Positions 10,916-25,900 are shown, counted from the stretch's first letter. The stretch: DNA of 64,000 nucleotides from Micrasema longulum (GCA_022494885.1 JAGVSM010000896.1:1-64000), one strand, 5' to 3'. Program-made: numbers and translations. The notes: generated from the letters alone by a model not told the origin.

Positions 10916-13900
10916 CTAGAACAATATATTATCTGTTACATTATATATATTACTAAATGGATGAAAGCCGAGTGAACGCGGTTGAAATGCGATCTCTTAG
11001 ACGAATGTGTGGGAAATCAATGTATGACAGGGTTACGAATTTTGAAATCAGGCGAGAGTGTAAGTCTGAGTCAAGTTGATATTGATAAGATTAAGAAAGG
11101 GTCTCTGAGATGGTTTGGTCACGTAGAACAAATGGATGACGAAAGAATGGTAAAACAAGTATATATGGCAAAAATGAACAGTAACGTGAGACGAGGACGA
11201 CCGAGGAAGACGTGGCATGATCAGATAAACCAAAATCTTAAGTCTGGTCATGTCAGAAGCAGACAGAACCGAAGGGCATGTATGACAAGATGTATGAATG
11301 TGGAAGAAGCTAGGAATGTATGCCACGATAGACGTGTGTGGCAGTCCATTCTCTCTGCCTACCCCTACGAGGAAATGGCGTGATGGTAGTAGTCGTTACT
11401 GTAGTGCAAAAAACTAACCCACAACAGTCTTTAGCTGGTAACCAAAGTAAATTTTGGGTAACTTTTAAAAAAAAAATTCTTTTTCCGCATCCGCTCCTAA
11501 GTCGAGGATGTGGACATCACGGACGCCTCCGGGAGACTATCGCACGCGTTTCTTAGTCCCGCCGAATAAACCTGAAATATCATCATCAATGGTCTTCCAG
11601 GATGGCGGGAGCCTATAGGTGTGAAGAGGCGGCTGGAGTTAAGGCTCTCCCGAGACATCCGCAGCACGTAACCGAGCCACATCCACCGAAGCCCCCTCGA
11701 AACGCTCGTTTTTGTACCACCTTATGCCAAATATTCTCTTCAAGCACTTTTGTACCTCACTTTTTCAAAAAAAAATTGATTTAGGTAATTTTTTTTCTAT
11801 ATACATTTGTTTTTATTATTGTTTTCTTTTTTTGATTGAGCGGTTACAGTAACTACTGCCCCTTATTTCGACTGTAATTGTTTATGTAAAGATATTTATT
11901 TTTTAAGTAGGATTAATATTCATATAGGTAAACTTCACCAACAAGCCACAAAAAGTGGTTAGGTGAGGTTTTTGTATTTATTAGGTTAATTTATTTTTTA
12001 TGTGTCAAATAAATAAATAAAGTAAAACAAAAATTTATACCTTATTTCTGTAATCTTTCTTTCATACTGAAATACTGAAAATTCTTGATAGAATTCCATT
12101 GTAATTATTATTATATATTATTATAGGTAACACTTATGGAACGGCTGCAGACATTCTGTCCAATTCTTTATTATCTTATAAGTCCACAATATCAAGTTTA
12201 TTTGTAGCTGCTCATCAAACTATTATTGACAATTCAATTCCATAAATTTAAAAAATACTTACTTGTTTATTTTTATTACCTTATACTTGTTTTTTATTTT
12301 TTACTATTATTTCAAATTGCATTGTAGTATTGGCAAATACGCATTTCATATATACATATTTTATTTTTTTATTTTTTCGTGATAATATATGCTTGCTTGT
12401 TTATTAATTTAACTTAAATTTGTCTTTCTTGCTTACCGTAACACTTTTTAATTTATTTCATAAGCTTTTGTTTTTTGCATCTTTGCATTTTTTGTTTATT
12501 TGCTCACTGTTTTTTCTTGCATACCTTTGTTATTATATATATTTTTTTTTACTTTGTAAAACTTTTTACTATATCCTTTCTAACTAATTTCACATATTTT
12601 TTCTGTATATTCTGTATTATTTAGTATGTTAGCATGTATTTTATTTTTTGTAAATGCCTGTTGGGCGTTAATGAACAAAATAAATAAATAAATCATAATG
12701 TTTCAGGGTTGTTGTGTTTGCGTTATCTAAAACATTTAAGTTTGTAAGTGAAAATTCTTGATGGAAGTTCATTGTAATTTATTATATAAATAAAACACGA
12801 GTGATACTTTCCACAAATTTGGAATATCCAGTGACCGGTTTCATCGCTTTCGCGACATCTTCGAGACTGGTATCTTTATTAAAAATTTATTAAAAGTTAA
12901 ATGTATTTATACAGAACAGAGGTAAGGATACATAATTCAAAGTTATATGTAAGTAAATTAAATAAAGTTATTTTTATCTTAACCGTTAGAATGCTACGCG
13001 GCGCAAAAGCGCTGCGATCGTTTGTATCGAAAATTGCGGCGCAGCGCAAAAGCGCTGCGAGTTTCAGTGTGTTTTCGGTGCTCCGCGGGAGTGCACGTAC
13101 GCTAACCTCGCACTTTATGTTTAATAAACATTAATAAACAATAAACATTTTATCTTTATAATGCAAAAATAATTAATAAAATTGATTGATATTTGTCTAA
13201 GTTAGAGTGTTTTATTTGACACTATTATTTTTTCCTCTAAATTAATCAATATGTGTATAGCAATTTTCATTTATTTTTGCCAAAATTGCTTAGCACTAAA
13301 ACGGTTAAGGGCCATTATCAACAAATTTTCTATGGGTTAACTAATGAATTGATATAATGCTATTTTAATGAGTTTAAGTATTTTATTTTATTTTTGGTGT
13401 CTCATCCTATGGGTTAACTAATGAATTGATATAATGGTATTTTAATGAGTGTAAGTATTTTATTTTATTTTTGGGGTCTCATCCTTGTCACTGGATATTC
13501 CAAATTTGTGGATTAAAGTATCACTCGTGTTTTATTTATATAATAAATTAAAATAATAATGGTTAATATCATCATAATCATGTCCATATGGTCCATAGGG
13601 CACTGCATTGGTTCTGCAATTGCAGCACATCCCGATCATTTTTGTAACATAAAGGTCAGGTGATCAGTCTTAACTCTTTTGGTGCCAGTCCAAGTTTATA
13701 TACTTTTGTAAATAATTAAATTATTATTGTTTTTTTTCTCTCAATATTTTCATACATAAAAATGACCGGCCTGCAGGCGTCCCCCCGGAAAATATGTCTC
13801 ACACTGAAAAGGTTAAAAGGTGGTTACCTGAGGAGGAGCCAGTTGTAGGGCGTGTTGCATCAGCTGCGGGGGGTATTGTTGTTCTGGCATCACTAGACCC

Positions 13901-16900
13901 ACCCCCACGCCGCCCACACCCCTCTCTCCGCTCCGTCCTACCGGCACTACGTACTGCTCCTGCAAGTGGGGAGCAAATATACATTAATATATATAATAGT
14001 GCTAGTGGCTAGTTTATTTCAATAAAACGAGTTTCGGCCGCGGTTTCCAGAAATCGGCCAAAACCTACGGTCGAGAATAATTTTTATTTATTTTATAAGC
14101 ATCCAGATAAGCAAACGGAGTTTTAGTCCCAACACTTATGCATGGAAGTGAAACATGGAACTGGCAGAGGAAGGATGAAAGCCGAGTGAACGCGGTTGAA
14201 ATGCGATCTCTTAGACGAATGTGTGGGAAATCAATGTATGACAGGGTTACGAATGATGAAATCAGGCGAGAGTGTAAATGTGAGACAAGTATAATTGATA
14301 AGATTAAGAAAGGGTCTCTGAGATGGTTTGGTCACGTATAACGAATGGACGACGAAAGAATGGTAAAACAAATATATATGGCGAAAATGAATGGCAACGT
14401 GAGACGAGGACGACCGAGGAAGACGTGGCATGATCAGATAAACCAAAATCCTAAGTCTGGTCATGTCAAAAGCAGACAGAACCGAAGGGCATGTATGACA
14501 AGATGTATGAATGTGGAAGAAGCTAGGAATGTATGCCAGGATAGACGTGTGTGGCGGTCCATTCTCTCTGCCTACCCCTATGGGAAATGGCGTAATGGTA
14601 GTAGTAGCGTTTTTTTAAGGAAAAGTGTTCCTTGTTGCCCCCTGCACAAGTGTTATAAACATCATAGCTCTATAAAATTCACCTGCCACATTTAAGGATA
14701 TTTATTTTTAATTATTAAATTAAAACAAAAAAAAATACAACATTTACAAATAAACCAAAATTATAGGCCAATTATAGTTTCCTATTCCTCATCATTCTTA
14801 AAAAAAAAAAAAAATATGTTGACATATTATTTTTAATCTAAGCAAAATAACGTAACTGACGACAATGTAGGCGGTTACTCTAGCTCGCACCACTGTCAGA
14901 GTTATAGGCAAAACAGCGTTACCGCCACTATCTTAAAAGCGGAAGGTATTTAAACAATTTGGCTGCCATTTCAGTATTGGCAGTAACCAAGCATTATAAA
15001 TCCCATTTGCCAAATTATTATAAAAAAATTGAAAAAAACCTTCTCCTGCACAATTCACTATTTGTCGCTTACGTTGCTCTGCCGATTATGGCTCGATATC
15101 TCCATCACATTTTTAAATATTTTTTTTTATATTCTTTGTTCGGATAACGAACAGCTGTATTTATATTATGTATAAAACAAAACAAATGACAAATTAGCCA
15201 ATTTACTGGTTTTCACAAGTAGCATCACAGTAAGTTAAAAAATATTCTCAAACATAAAATGGACAGTAATCTAATGTAGATCCAATCGAAATGAAGAAAC
15301 ACTAAGAATTATTTCGAAAGCAAATGCTGCATGTTATTATGATTATTTGTAAATAAATCTATGCTTAACGATTTCGTTATTACATTGAAATTATTAAAAG
15401 TTCGCCATAAATATGAATTTTGCCTATAATTAGATTTCAAGATTACATTTCAATGTACCTGCGAGAGTGACAAGGCAAATTTTGGCATATAGTTGACTGT
15501 ACAACTGCAACAATGAGGAAGTTCAGTGCTACAGGAAATTCATCATCAATCCCTTTAAGGCACTGCATTGGTACACCGATCGCAGCGTATCTTGATCATA
15601 TTTTTTTGTTACGTGAAGGCAAGATGATCAGTCTTACGCTTCAGGTACCAGTCCAGGAACTATTTTTATTACATTACGTTTTTTTTTGCACCACAACAGC
15701 CAGGAGGCCCAATTACAGTGGTGAATTACAACACAGAACACCTTGGCTTGAGAAAAATCTAATTTATTTTTTGTGTTTTCGCCAGGGATTCGAACCCAGA
15801 TCCTTCGGTGCTTAAGGCAAGTGTCTTAACCACTACACCACAGAGGCCACCACAGAAAATAAGATTTTTTTTTCTTACAAGTGTAAAAATTGTAGCATTT
15901 AATTATACGTTGGAGAGTCTCGAAAATGTATGAAAAAATTAATAAAAATGAACAACATGTGATAGATTACCGGTTTAAAGTAGACATTTTTTTCAACATT
16001 TAGTGTATTTTTACACTACAGGGCTCTACTTTTAAATGTCAGCAGAACCCACCGACGAAAACTTGTGACCTCATAAACGGAGTAATTTTAAAATTACAAT
16101 ATTTAAAAAAATCAAATCCATGATATTAACAATATACAAAAATATATATATTTTATTGCATTAGTTTGATGGTCTATTAACAAATAACAAAAGTATGAAA
16201 ATAACATTGAACTTATTTTTATTTTTAAAGGTAGGGTTTAGTGCTATATTATAAGCTCCTGATGTCACTGTTACCTTTGAAGATCTATTGTGAGGGTCCC
16301 CGGGAATAGTTCTCGCCCTCCAAGCCATGGCTATTACGTGGAGTCTTCCTACATGAATTAGTTTTGTACCAAATGGTATTTTTTATTCCTTTACTTTGCA
16401 TCTTTTTCTCTACACAAAAAGTTGGAAATGGTGGATCGAATAAACAATTATTAGTCAGTGAAATCACTCACGGGGTCCATGGGATGTCCCTGCAGATGTG
16501 GGTGCTGCAGAGGCACGTAGGGCCCGGGCAGCCAGTGGGCGGCGCCCATTGGGTACCCTCCCACGTACATGCCCCCCCCGCGGGACACCCCGCCCAGCTC
16601 CGCCGACGGCGCGCAGCCGTACATCGCCGCGCCGCCTCCGACCCCCTGAAATATAGCGCACATGTATGTAGATATCGTCGAGTGCTGATGGTGGAAATGA
16701 ATACTTCATTTACTACTACCATCGTCAGAGAGGATGGAATGCCACACGCTTCTATCCTGACACACATTTTTTTATTTATTAAACTTAAGGCAAAATAAAA
16801 ATTTTGTACACCTGATAAAACAGTCATAACTAAAAAATGGAGAATTTCCAGGAAAGCCTAAATTCTAACACGTTACTCTATAACCATGTATTTTTAATAT

Positions 16901-19900
16901 ATTTTTTTTCATTTTTTTCATTTAAAGCAATCTTGATGTGTCATATACACAGTTTTTTAGGGTCAGACCGCGAAACTTCAGAGGAACATTCCTCACGGTA
17001 AACTTTTTAAAAAATCCTAATAATTTTTTTCCAAAATGTCATTTAAAAAAAAAAATGTTTTTTTTCATGATCTCAAAATGGAGTAAATCTTTAATTTATC
17101 GAACAAGCATCCCTTTCGCAAACCCCTACCCTTCCCCTACAAAAAAAAATGAGATTGAAACAACATTTTGAAAACGAAGCGATTACGCACCAGACGCGGA
17201 CAAGGGAGGCGGCTGGGTAGGAGAAGAGTAGGGGCTTGTGGAAGGACGGCTTGTCCGAGAAATGAAGGATTTACTACATTTTGAGATTATAAAAAAAAAA
17301 AAAATTTTGAAAAAATTACTTATTGGAAAAAATTCGTAAGGATTTTTTAAAAAGTTTACCGCGAGGAATGTTCCTCTGAAGTTTCGCAGTCTGGCCCTGA
17401 AAAACCGTGTATAATAAAGTTTGTTTTTAGAAATTCTATATTTATTTTTTTTTAAACTTGATTGTCATAAAAATGATGATATGATATAAATGATATGACA
17501 CTGAGAATGGTGGTGCTAGTTCAAGTATGTTAAGCAGGTAAATTGTAAAGTTAGAATTATGGAAATATAAGTTTTCCTTCATTCATTTTCTATCACTCCT
17601 CGTCACTTTCCTTATTTTCCCAACCCACTATCTCCCTCCTCTGTTGCCATTTCTTTAATTTTAATTTCATATTGTTTGAATCATCACTTTATTTTATTAA
17701 AATAAGAGAAAACAATAAGTCATTTAATTGGATGGCAGGCTCTACTACGTATTTTCTTTATTATTCTTGACCTGTGAAGATCTATTGTGAATTGAATGGC
17801 ATTTGAACAAAGAAAAAAATTAACGCTGTACAGTCCTTTGAATGGTTACCCTAGTGAGGACTCTTAAATCAATTTTTATATTGAAAAAAAATTCACGTAG
17901 TATTAGAATTTAACATAAGCTTTGTTGATTTTTTCCAAATTTAAAAATGAGTACCAATAGTAAAACAAAATTGTTAAGGTTATACATCATTCAAAATAAA
18001 ATTTTCTGCTCTCCAAGACATTGTGTTTGTTTGTATATTATTTTATTTTATTACAAGATTGCAAAATGGAATGTCAAGTAAGCAAAAATGATCATTTTCA
18101 ATACTGCTTCTGTTCCCATTCAATCGAGGGAATAAAGCCGCCAAAGCTCCTCGCCATATTAGTGCAGTGTACGGTGCAGATGCTATGAATTATCGACTAA
18201 TTTGTTCTAAAATAATGAAGAAGAATACATTATTGACAAATTTATTGTATTTTTTTTGTCGTGTCTTCTCGTTCTCTTCATTTGGAAGACAACAGGCAAT
18301 ACTTGCGTTTATCATCTAATATATATTATGTAGCAATATATGTTTTTTTTAAATAGAGCAATTTGGGTATATTACACATATCAGTTGGTGCGTGGGATCC
18401 GTTGGTTCACGCCAAACCCTATCCGGAGTTTTGTATTGGGATTTCTTCTTATTGCCTCCATCAGCAAACTTGACTAAGAGTGGTTCCTTTGCACCGGGAA
18501 GTATATTGCCATTAAAGATCTAGAAGCACAAACAAAGATTAATTGGACAACCATTCGATAATAACACTGAAGTAAGACATCACATTAAACATTAAAATAT
18601 GTATGTGCTATGATGAAGAAATTCCGGGGGGCGAAGCACCCACCTGAACTTTTCCATCCACCGACCAGATGAGCCGAGCAAAGCATGAGACCATTAAAAT
18701 TCACCATCCTACCTGCCCTATGCACCACACGAATCCTCGAATAAAACGCATTTTCCAACTCAAAAAAAATGTGACAAAGTACCTGTGTGGATTTATTCGT
18801 CACGGTGCCTATGTTTGCCTCTGTGTCCAGGCGGATAAAGAATATAGTTCTGTACATGAGGTAGAACCAGATCTCTGATTGAGTTCATTCGACTCGATGA
18901 CTACTCTTAGGTAAAAATTCTATAGAAGGAAATCGAGTGGCCACACCATGCTGAGGTCAAAGGTTGGACTCCTAAGCCTAAAACTAAGCTGACATGCAAT
19001 GATGATGATTGCCTCATGAACGGAGAGTTTAGGTTCGATTTGGTGAGATTACAATAATTAAGTGTGATTTCCTTAAGCTTTTGTGTTCTGTGCTGCAATT
19101 CTCCATTTCAATTTGCCACCATTCTTCACCTGTTGTTGTGCGGAAGACTAATATAAATGAGGTGTGTTAAAACCATCGGTCTGAAATGAGTTAAATATGG
19201 TGATAAATTGGAGAAACAAAAATACTATAGCAGTATCCAATACATTTTTGACGCAATGTATTTGAGTTCAGCAAAAGCAACGGCAGTCTCTTTTACGTTA
19301 CACAAAACAAAAAACAAACCAAAACCATCAATCAAATGAACCCTTTCCTGCCTGAAGAGACTTGTAAGTGACGTTAAGTTATTGGGCTGTACCTAAATAG
19401 TACTTGTAATAATGTCTTATCAAAATTATTAGCCCTTTATTGTTCATATTTTAAAACTAGCGGCATTTATAACAATACTGGTGAAATTTCAAAACATTTG
19501 GTGTTTTGCAGGTTTTATAGTAGGTAAGTGCTTTAAAGTTACCTTTATTTGTTGTTTACTGTGTTTATTTATTTATTTTGTTCATTAACGCCCAAAAGGC
19601 ATTTACAAAAAATAAAAATGAAATACATGCTAACATACTAAATAATAAACAGAATATACAGAAAAAATTTGTGAAATTAGTTAAAAAGGATATGATAAAA
19701 AGTTTTACAAAGTAAAAAAAAAAAAAACAATAACAAAAAGGTATGCAAGAAAAAACTGTAAGCATATAAACAAAAAATGCAAAGATATAAGATTATGAAA
19801 TAAATCCTGTAAAGCAAACAATAAATAAAGTGTTACGGTAAGCAAGAAAGACAATTTTTAAGTTAAATTAATAAACAAGCAAGCATATATTATCACGAAA

Positions 19901-22900
19901 AAATAAGAAATAAAAATATCTATCTATGAAATGCGTATTTGCCAATACTACAGTGCAATTTGATATAATAGTAAAAAATAAAAAACAAGTATAAGGTAAT
20001 AAAAATAAACAAGTATTTTTTTTTAATTTATGTAATTGAATTGTCAATAATAGTTTGACGAGCAGCTACAAATAAACTTGATATTGTGGACTTATAAGAT
20101 GGTAAAGAATTGGACAGAATGTCTGCAGCCGTTCCATAAGTGTTACCTAACCTATGCAGTCTCGGTATCAATGAATTGTTTTGTTGGTTGGAAGAAGTAC
20201 TGGAACAATGAAACAATAAAGTACTTAGTGTTGACAGCAGGTACTCTAAAATTAATCAATTCAAGTATTTTTGGTGCGTCAAAAAGAGAGTTTACAATTT
20301 TATACAGTACAATGAGATCATTAATAGTTCTTCTTTCAGTTTATGATACATTTACTATAATATTTATCGGTAAATTTTATATGTGTTAGAAACATGTTGA
20401 GCCATCGCCAAAAGAATGATGTCCTACAAAATTCAGGCTCAAAAGCGCAAGTCATTACCTCCACGAAGTCAGATCTAAACAGTGATCCTATTAGTAGGAG
20501 AATCCTTCTCTTAAGAGAAGAAAGACAAATAATGTGTCCGTTCTTAATGATGTTCGCCTAGGAAGTAAAGAAGTTCATTGGCCTATATTTGGGAAGAAAG
20601 AGGCCGAAGTAAAATGTGAAGTTTGAATAAAATAGAGTCGAGGCCGTACTCTTCGTGCTCACATTGTAAAGTGTATTTATACTGCAATGATAAGAATAAT
20701 TGTACAAATGAATATTGTAATATTGCTTAATGTTTATTTTTCAATATGTGCTTACTGCCTGAAGGGATCCATATGTCCCATTGTTATGAAGTCGGAATAA
20801 AATAATAGTAAAAATAATTCAAAATAAATTTTGTGTATTCAACTCCTAAAGAAACTCAAATAGTTTTTGATACCTTGGGCACAAAAGGGTTGAAATGCGT
20901 CAATAATTCACCGATTAATCGCAATAAAATATACACAGAGAGTAACTTCTGCCAACTATTATTAACTAAAATAATAAATCATACTTGCAGTCTGGGTTCT
21001 AAAAAAACATTCATTACATGTTATTAAATTATTGTTTAAACACGCCTCGAATAAAAAAAGTGTCTTACTTGTATAATTTGTTCGCATTTTTCCTTGGAGT
21101 CCATCCTCGCGAAGCCGACTCCTTTGCTGAGGCCGAAGGCGTCCCGGAGTATCCGGGTGCTCACCACCGGGCCGTACCTGGCCAGCAGACTATCCACATC
21201 GTTCTCCTTGAAGTTCAGCGGAAGATTGGCCATGTACAAGTTGGTAGGGTCTTGTTCCTGTTGCTGCAGAGTAGCAGAAGCAAAAAGGTCACACCATTGG
21301 AAACAACATCTCATGAATGCACACCTAACATCATCCATTTGCAAAAGTTCACCAAGCCCAAGTACTTAAATTACTTTAGTAAATTTACTGAATTAGCAGT
21401 CTCACATGAAAGAATCAATAATTTCGTAGTTTTTTCAATAATGAGGAAGTTCAGTGGTTTTTTTTGAATTTTTTATTTGTTAATAGACTGTTAAACTAAG
21501 TCAAAAAAGTTTTTTTTTAATTTTTATATATCGTATTATCGGCGCTACGATTTTTCAAAGTTTTGTATTTCTGAAAAAACTCCGCGTGTAACGTCAGAGG
21601 TTCATTTCCGCTTATTCTCATTCAGTTCTTCCTATTGGTCCAGAAGCGACAAGCAGACCGGAAATCTTCCATAGCTCTCAGATCATAGGCTGATTCACAT
21701 GAACCAGTGACGTCATTTAAAGTAGTGCGTTTTTATCAAAATATTTTTTATTATTTTTTCTGTACATTTTCAAGAAACTGCAATTTTACCCCGCGTAAGA
21801 AAACATTTTTTGTATCCAATTTCCCGTAGGGCTGAAGTTCCTCATTGAAGGGTACGCGGCTAAAACGGGCGCATTGCATTTTTTTGATTTTCCAAGTATT
21901 AATGTAATTTTTTCTCTCTCAAAACAGTTCAACAAAATAAAATATTCAAAACCAACAAAATGTGGCTTCGTGCTTTATAAATTGTAGGAAATAAATATGG
22001 GGTTACAGCTGATAAAAAATAATCAAAATGCAATGAGTTCATTTTTGTCAGTTAATGAAAGGACTTAAATATATAGTAGACATTTTAGTTTCTTTTTTTA
22101 TTTTATCGTTTATAAAAATATTCAGAAAATCTATTTTATTAAATACACGAACCCAGCAACCCACATATATGGTAATTATTAGTTATTTTTCTCTCCTGTA
22201 AAATTTGTTGTTTGTTAATGAGACCATTCTCGCTGTGTACCCTTCAGTTATAATCAACCAAACCGTCTACTAAAAGTATGTACGGAGCATGGATTCAGTT
22301 AAAATTTGACCACTTTTGACATTATTTTCCTTCCTCAAGATGCTGGCACATCTTGCCTTTCAGAAAACATATGAAAAAGTCAAACATAAATAATCTCAAG
22401 TGTTCTACAGAAATCATCTGCAGAAAAGAGAAGTCTCGGCCTTACAATGCTCATGATCTGTGATTCACTGGTTCGAGTGATGATACTTTGTGTATTATTA
22501 ACTATTCTGCCTTTAATATTTTTTCATAACCCTTAAGTTTGTTTACTATTTATAATAATTTTAATGTGTATTATATCAGGGTCAGCACTTCATAAGCTTC
22601 TGGCATCCCAAGTCTATTTTTAATTATCCCTATTTTCCAGATCTCATCCTCCAAGACTAAGTCTTCTAAGAACTGGGCTTCTAAGTGAGGAGCCAGTACT
22701 GTAACATATCAACCATGTTCAGGTCAAAGGCTTCAAATCACAATTCTGGAAAAAGCAGTCTCATTATTTCAGATGTGTTTTAAACCATTTACACAGGTCT
22801 TACACACGTTCCCGCAAAAGGATTTAAGTCGATAGACATTTGCAGTTAAAGTTGCTTTTGCCAGAATGTGTATAGGACCTACGCAATGAAGAACTTCAGC

Positions 22901-25900
22901 TGAAATTGGATACAAAACATGTTTTCTTATATGCGGTAAAAATTAGAGCATTAAATTGTACAGCAAAGTTTCCTGAAAATGTACAAAAAAATATCGAATT
23001 TAAAAAAAATAAAAACGAACTACTTTGAATGATGTCACTGGTTCATGTGAATCAACCAATGACAGGAGAGTAGTGGAAGATTTCCGGCTTGACTGTTAAA
23101 GGACCAATCGGCAGAACTGACTGAGAAGAAGCGGAAGAGAACTTGAGACGCCACATGCGGAGTAATTTCAGAAATACAAAACTTTAAAAAATCATGGCGC
23201 TGATAATACGATACATAATTCTTTTTTTTTAAATTTGGCTTAGTTTAACTGTCTATTAAGAAATAAAAAAGTTTAAAAAACCACTGAACTTCCTCATTGG
23301 TTTAAAACACATTTGAAATAATAAAACTGCTTTTTCCAGAATTGTGGTTTGAAGCCTTCATCCTGAACTAGGTTGGTATTATTCTAGGTATCCCCTTCCC
23401 AGCCTAGGCTTTAAAGAGCTGGGTTGTTAAGTGGAAGGCAAGACCGTCACTTTCACACATAATGTATATAGACATTTTGCTACATACTTTCAGCAAATTG
23501 ACTTTTTTTTATAAAAGATGAAATTGAAGCAAGAATAGTAAATACAGCTATATTTTCCATCAAAAGATATTGATTTTCAATCTTCCGACCACTGACGTAT
23601 AATAAAAAGACACGTTATTCCCTTACAGGTGTATCTCCGATTCAACAAATAGAAGAAAGCAAATACGATACACATGCAAATATTGAGAGATGTATCATGT
23701 GTCTACGAATCCAATAAATTAGATTGTATTTACAAATGAATTGACATATTTATATATAAATATATATACATATATATGTTCTGTTTTCCACAGTTGCATT
23801 ATAATCAAATCATTTTCTTATCACATATGACGATGCCATTTTTCTGGGTAACATCACGTCTGATTATGACAAAGGTCCGATAGAAAACGCAGACCATGAA
23901 TTGAAATGTCTTTGTTTGTAACGTGCCTATTTAATTATACGTCATTGCTATCATTTAGTATTTTTAAAAGAAGTACTTGAATCCATAATAAATCCAATAA
24001 AATTTCTAAGAATCTTTCACACGTAAAGAACATGTTATTAGAATTAGAGCTTGGTGACAATTTTGCAGAAAGGCAAACGTATATCTAGTACCTGACAGTC
24101 CATTTTTAATCAGCCTTTAATAACAGTTCTATGCTAATAATTATCAATTCGCTAACATTAACTTGTATTTCTATTCTATTAGTTTCATCTCGTGAAATTA
24201 TTTTAAATAATATAATATATTTGTAGAAAATACCTACCTACTTTTATTTGGGGATTTGAAATATTTACATGAACAAAAAGAGTGATCAGGAATTGTCATA
24301 CATTAAATTCTAACTACAAACTATTATTCACACTGGGTCCATCTAACTTGTGTTTATTAATAAAGGAAGACAATACAGATTTTATAGGCTGAGGTGGGTT
24401 TAGTTGACTAATTTATCAAGATGTTAGTTCAGTTCTACAGTCGTTCTAATCATGAAAGAGATAGAGATACCTACCCTATTTTTGGCTAGAAAAATACTTA
24501 AATGCATGGTATTACCTAATGAGAATAAAATCTGATGAAACTTCTCCAAACTCCGGGAAACTTGGTGCCAAGCATAGCATTACAGGGTATCATATTTTTA
24601 AAACAATTTAAATTCTGTAAAGTACTTTTAAAAGCTTACAGCACCTCCCACAAAGCAACTGACAAGCGTAATCATCGTTAAGCAAGGCGATAGAAGGCTC
24701 ATATTCCTTTATGAAAAATTACAGCTTGTATTTTCATATCTCTGTGTATGCCAAGCGCTTAGTTTTACTTCACCTCCAATGTGGCGATACTTTCTTCATT
24801 TAGTAATGTATCTACAAGCATGCTTTGCGTTTTCAACGGTTGCTCTCGGGTCACAGACAATGTACAACAGACAACACCACAATAAAGGTTTCACTGACAG
24901 AGGAAGGTCATTTGGTAAGAGACAAAGCAGATCACTAGTTTAGAAGAAGACAAAAAGACGGTAGAAAGAAAGCGAGAAGTCCACAGATAAAGCGACAAAC
25001 AAAAGTAGTTATTCTAGTTCGCAAACGTTCGAAAGAAATAGAGACATCAAATAGAGAGGGATGTATTTATTTGCTGCACTGTAGCAAAAAATAAGAGTTT
25101 GTTGTTTTGTAAATGTCTGTCTGATAATATGTATTTATTAAAAATAATTACACTTTCGAAAGTCTAATGTGTGTATTGTATTTTCTTGGATCTCATAAAT
25201 CTAATGAGAAAACCATCAAAGTCTGAATGTAGAATTCCTCGCAGAACCTTTGTGTCTATCAGAAAGCTAAATACTTTATTGGGTTCTGCTAATGGATATT
25301 GAGTTGAGGGAGTAAATAATTATTTTAGACCCTACTAAGTAATTAAAAGATAAATATTGTGATATCTCTGTCATGCGACGTCTGTACGTTAGATAACTTT
25401 ACAAGTGAAATAAAGATTACAACTGAAATTAAAGCCAATTTGGAAAGATCTTACAGCACTGTAATCCCAACTCTGCACTTGCTAGTTCTCTTAATGTTAT
25501 TCTTGAATTTTCAACTACCAAGATCCAACGGCGTTACTAAGGGTCGGGTTAGTAAGAATACTTAAAAGAAATAATGAAAATGTGTAGTAAGTTTGTGTGT
25601 GGCAAATTTGCGCCTCGATAGAGGATGAAACTTTGTGATTTTCTGCATTATTAATATTATGCCGGATACAATTATTTTGGAAATGCATGCGATGTTTACC
25701 AACTTGTACCAAACGTCAGTTAAATGTTCAGAATTCTGAATAGTTCGTTCCTTGGGAAGTCTGGTCCACGGTCCTTGTGGTAATATATTACATAGAAATA
25801 TTTTTATTAATAATTATTAAAAATAACATTCTCACTTGAATAAAATTACTCAAACATTTGCCATTGTAAAATATTTTAAAATTTTGATCGGTAGGTGCAG

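Noticed and set aside
16364..16827. Several long frames on both strands around shep exon 7
   Set aside because: Only the frame [10 protein letters not shown]...MDP joins in phase to neighbours; others are shadows caused by high GC.
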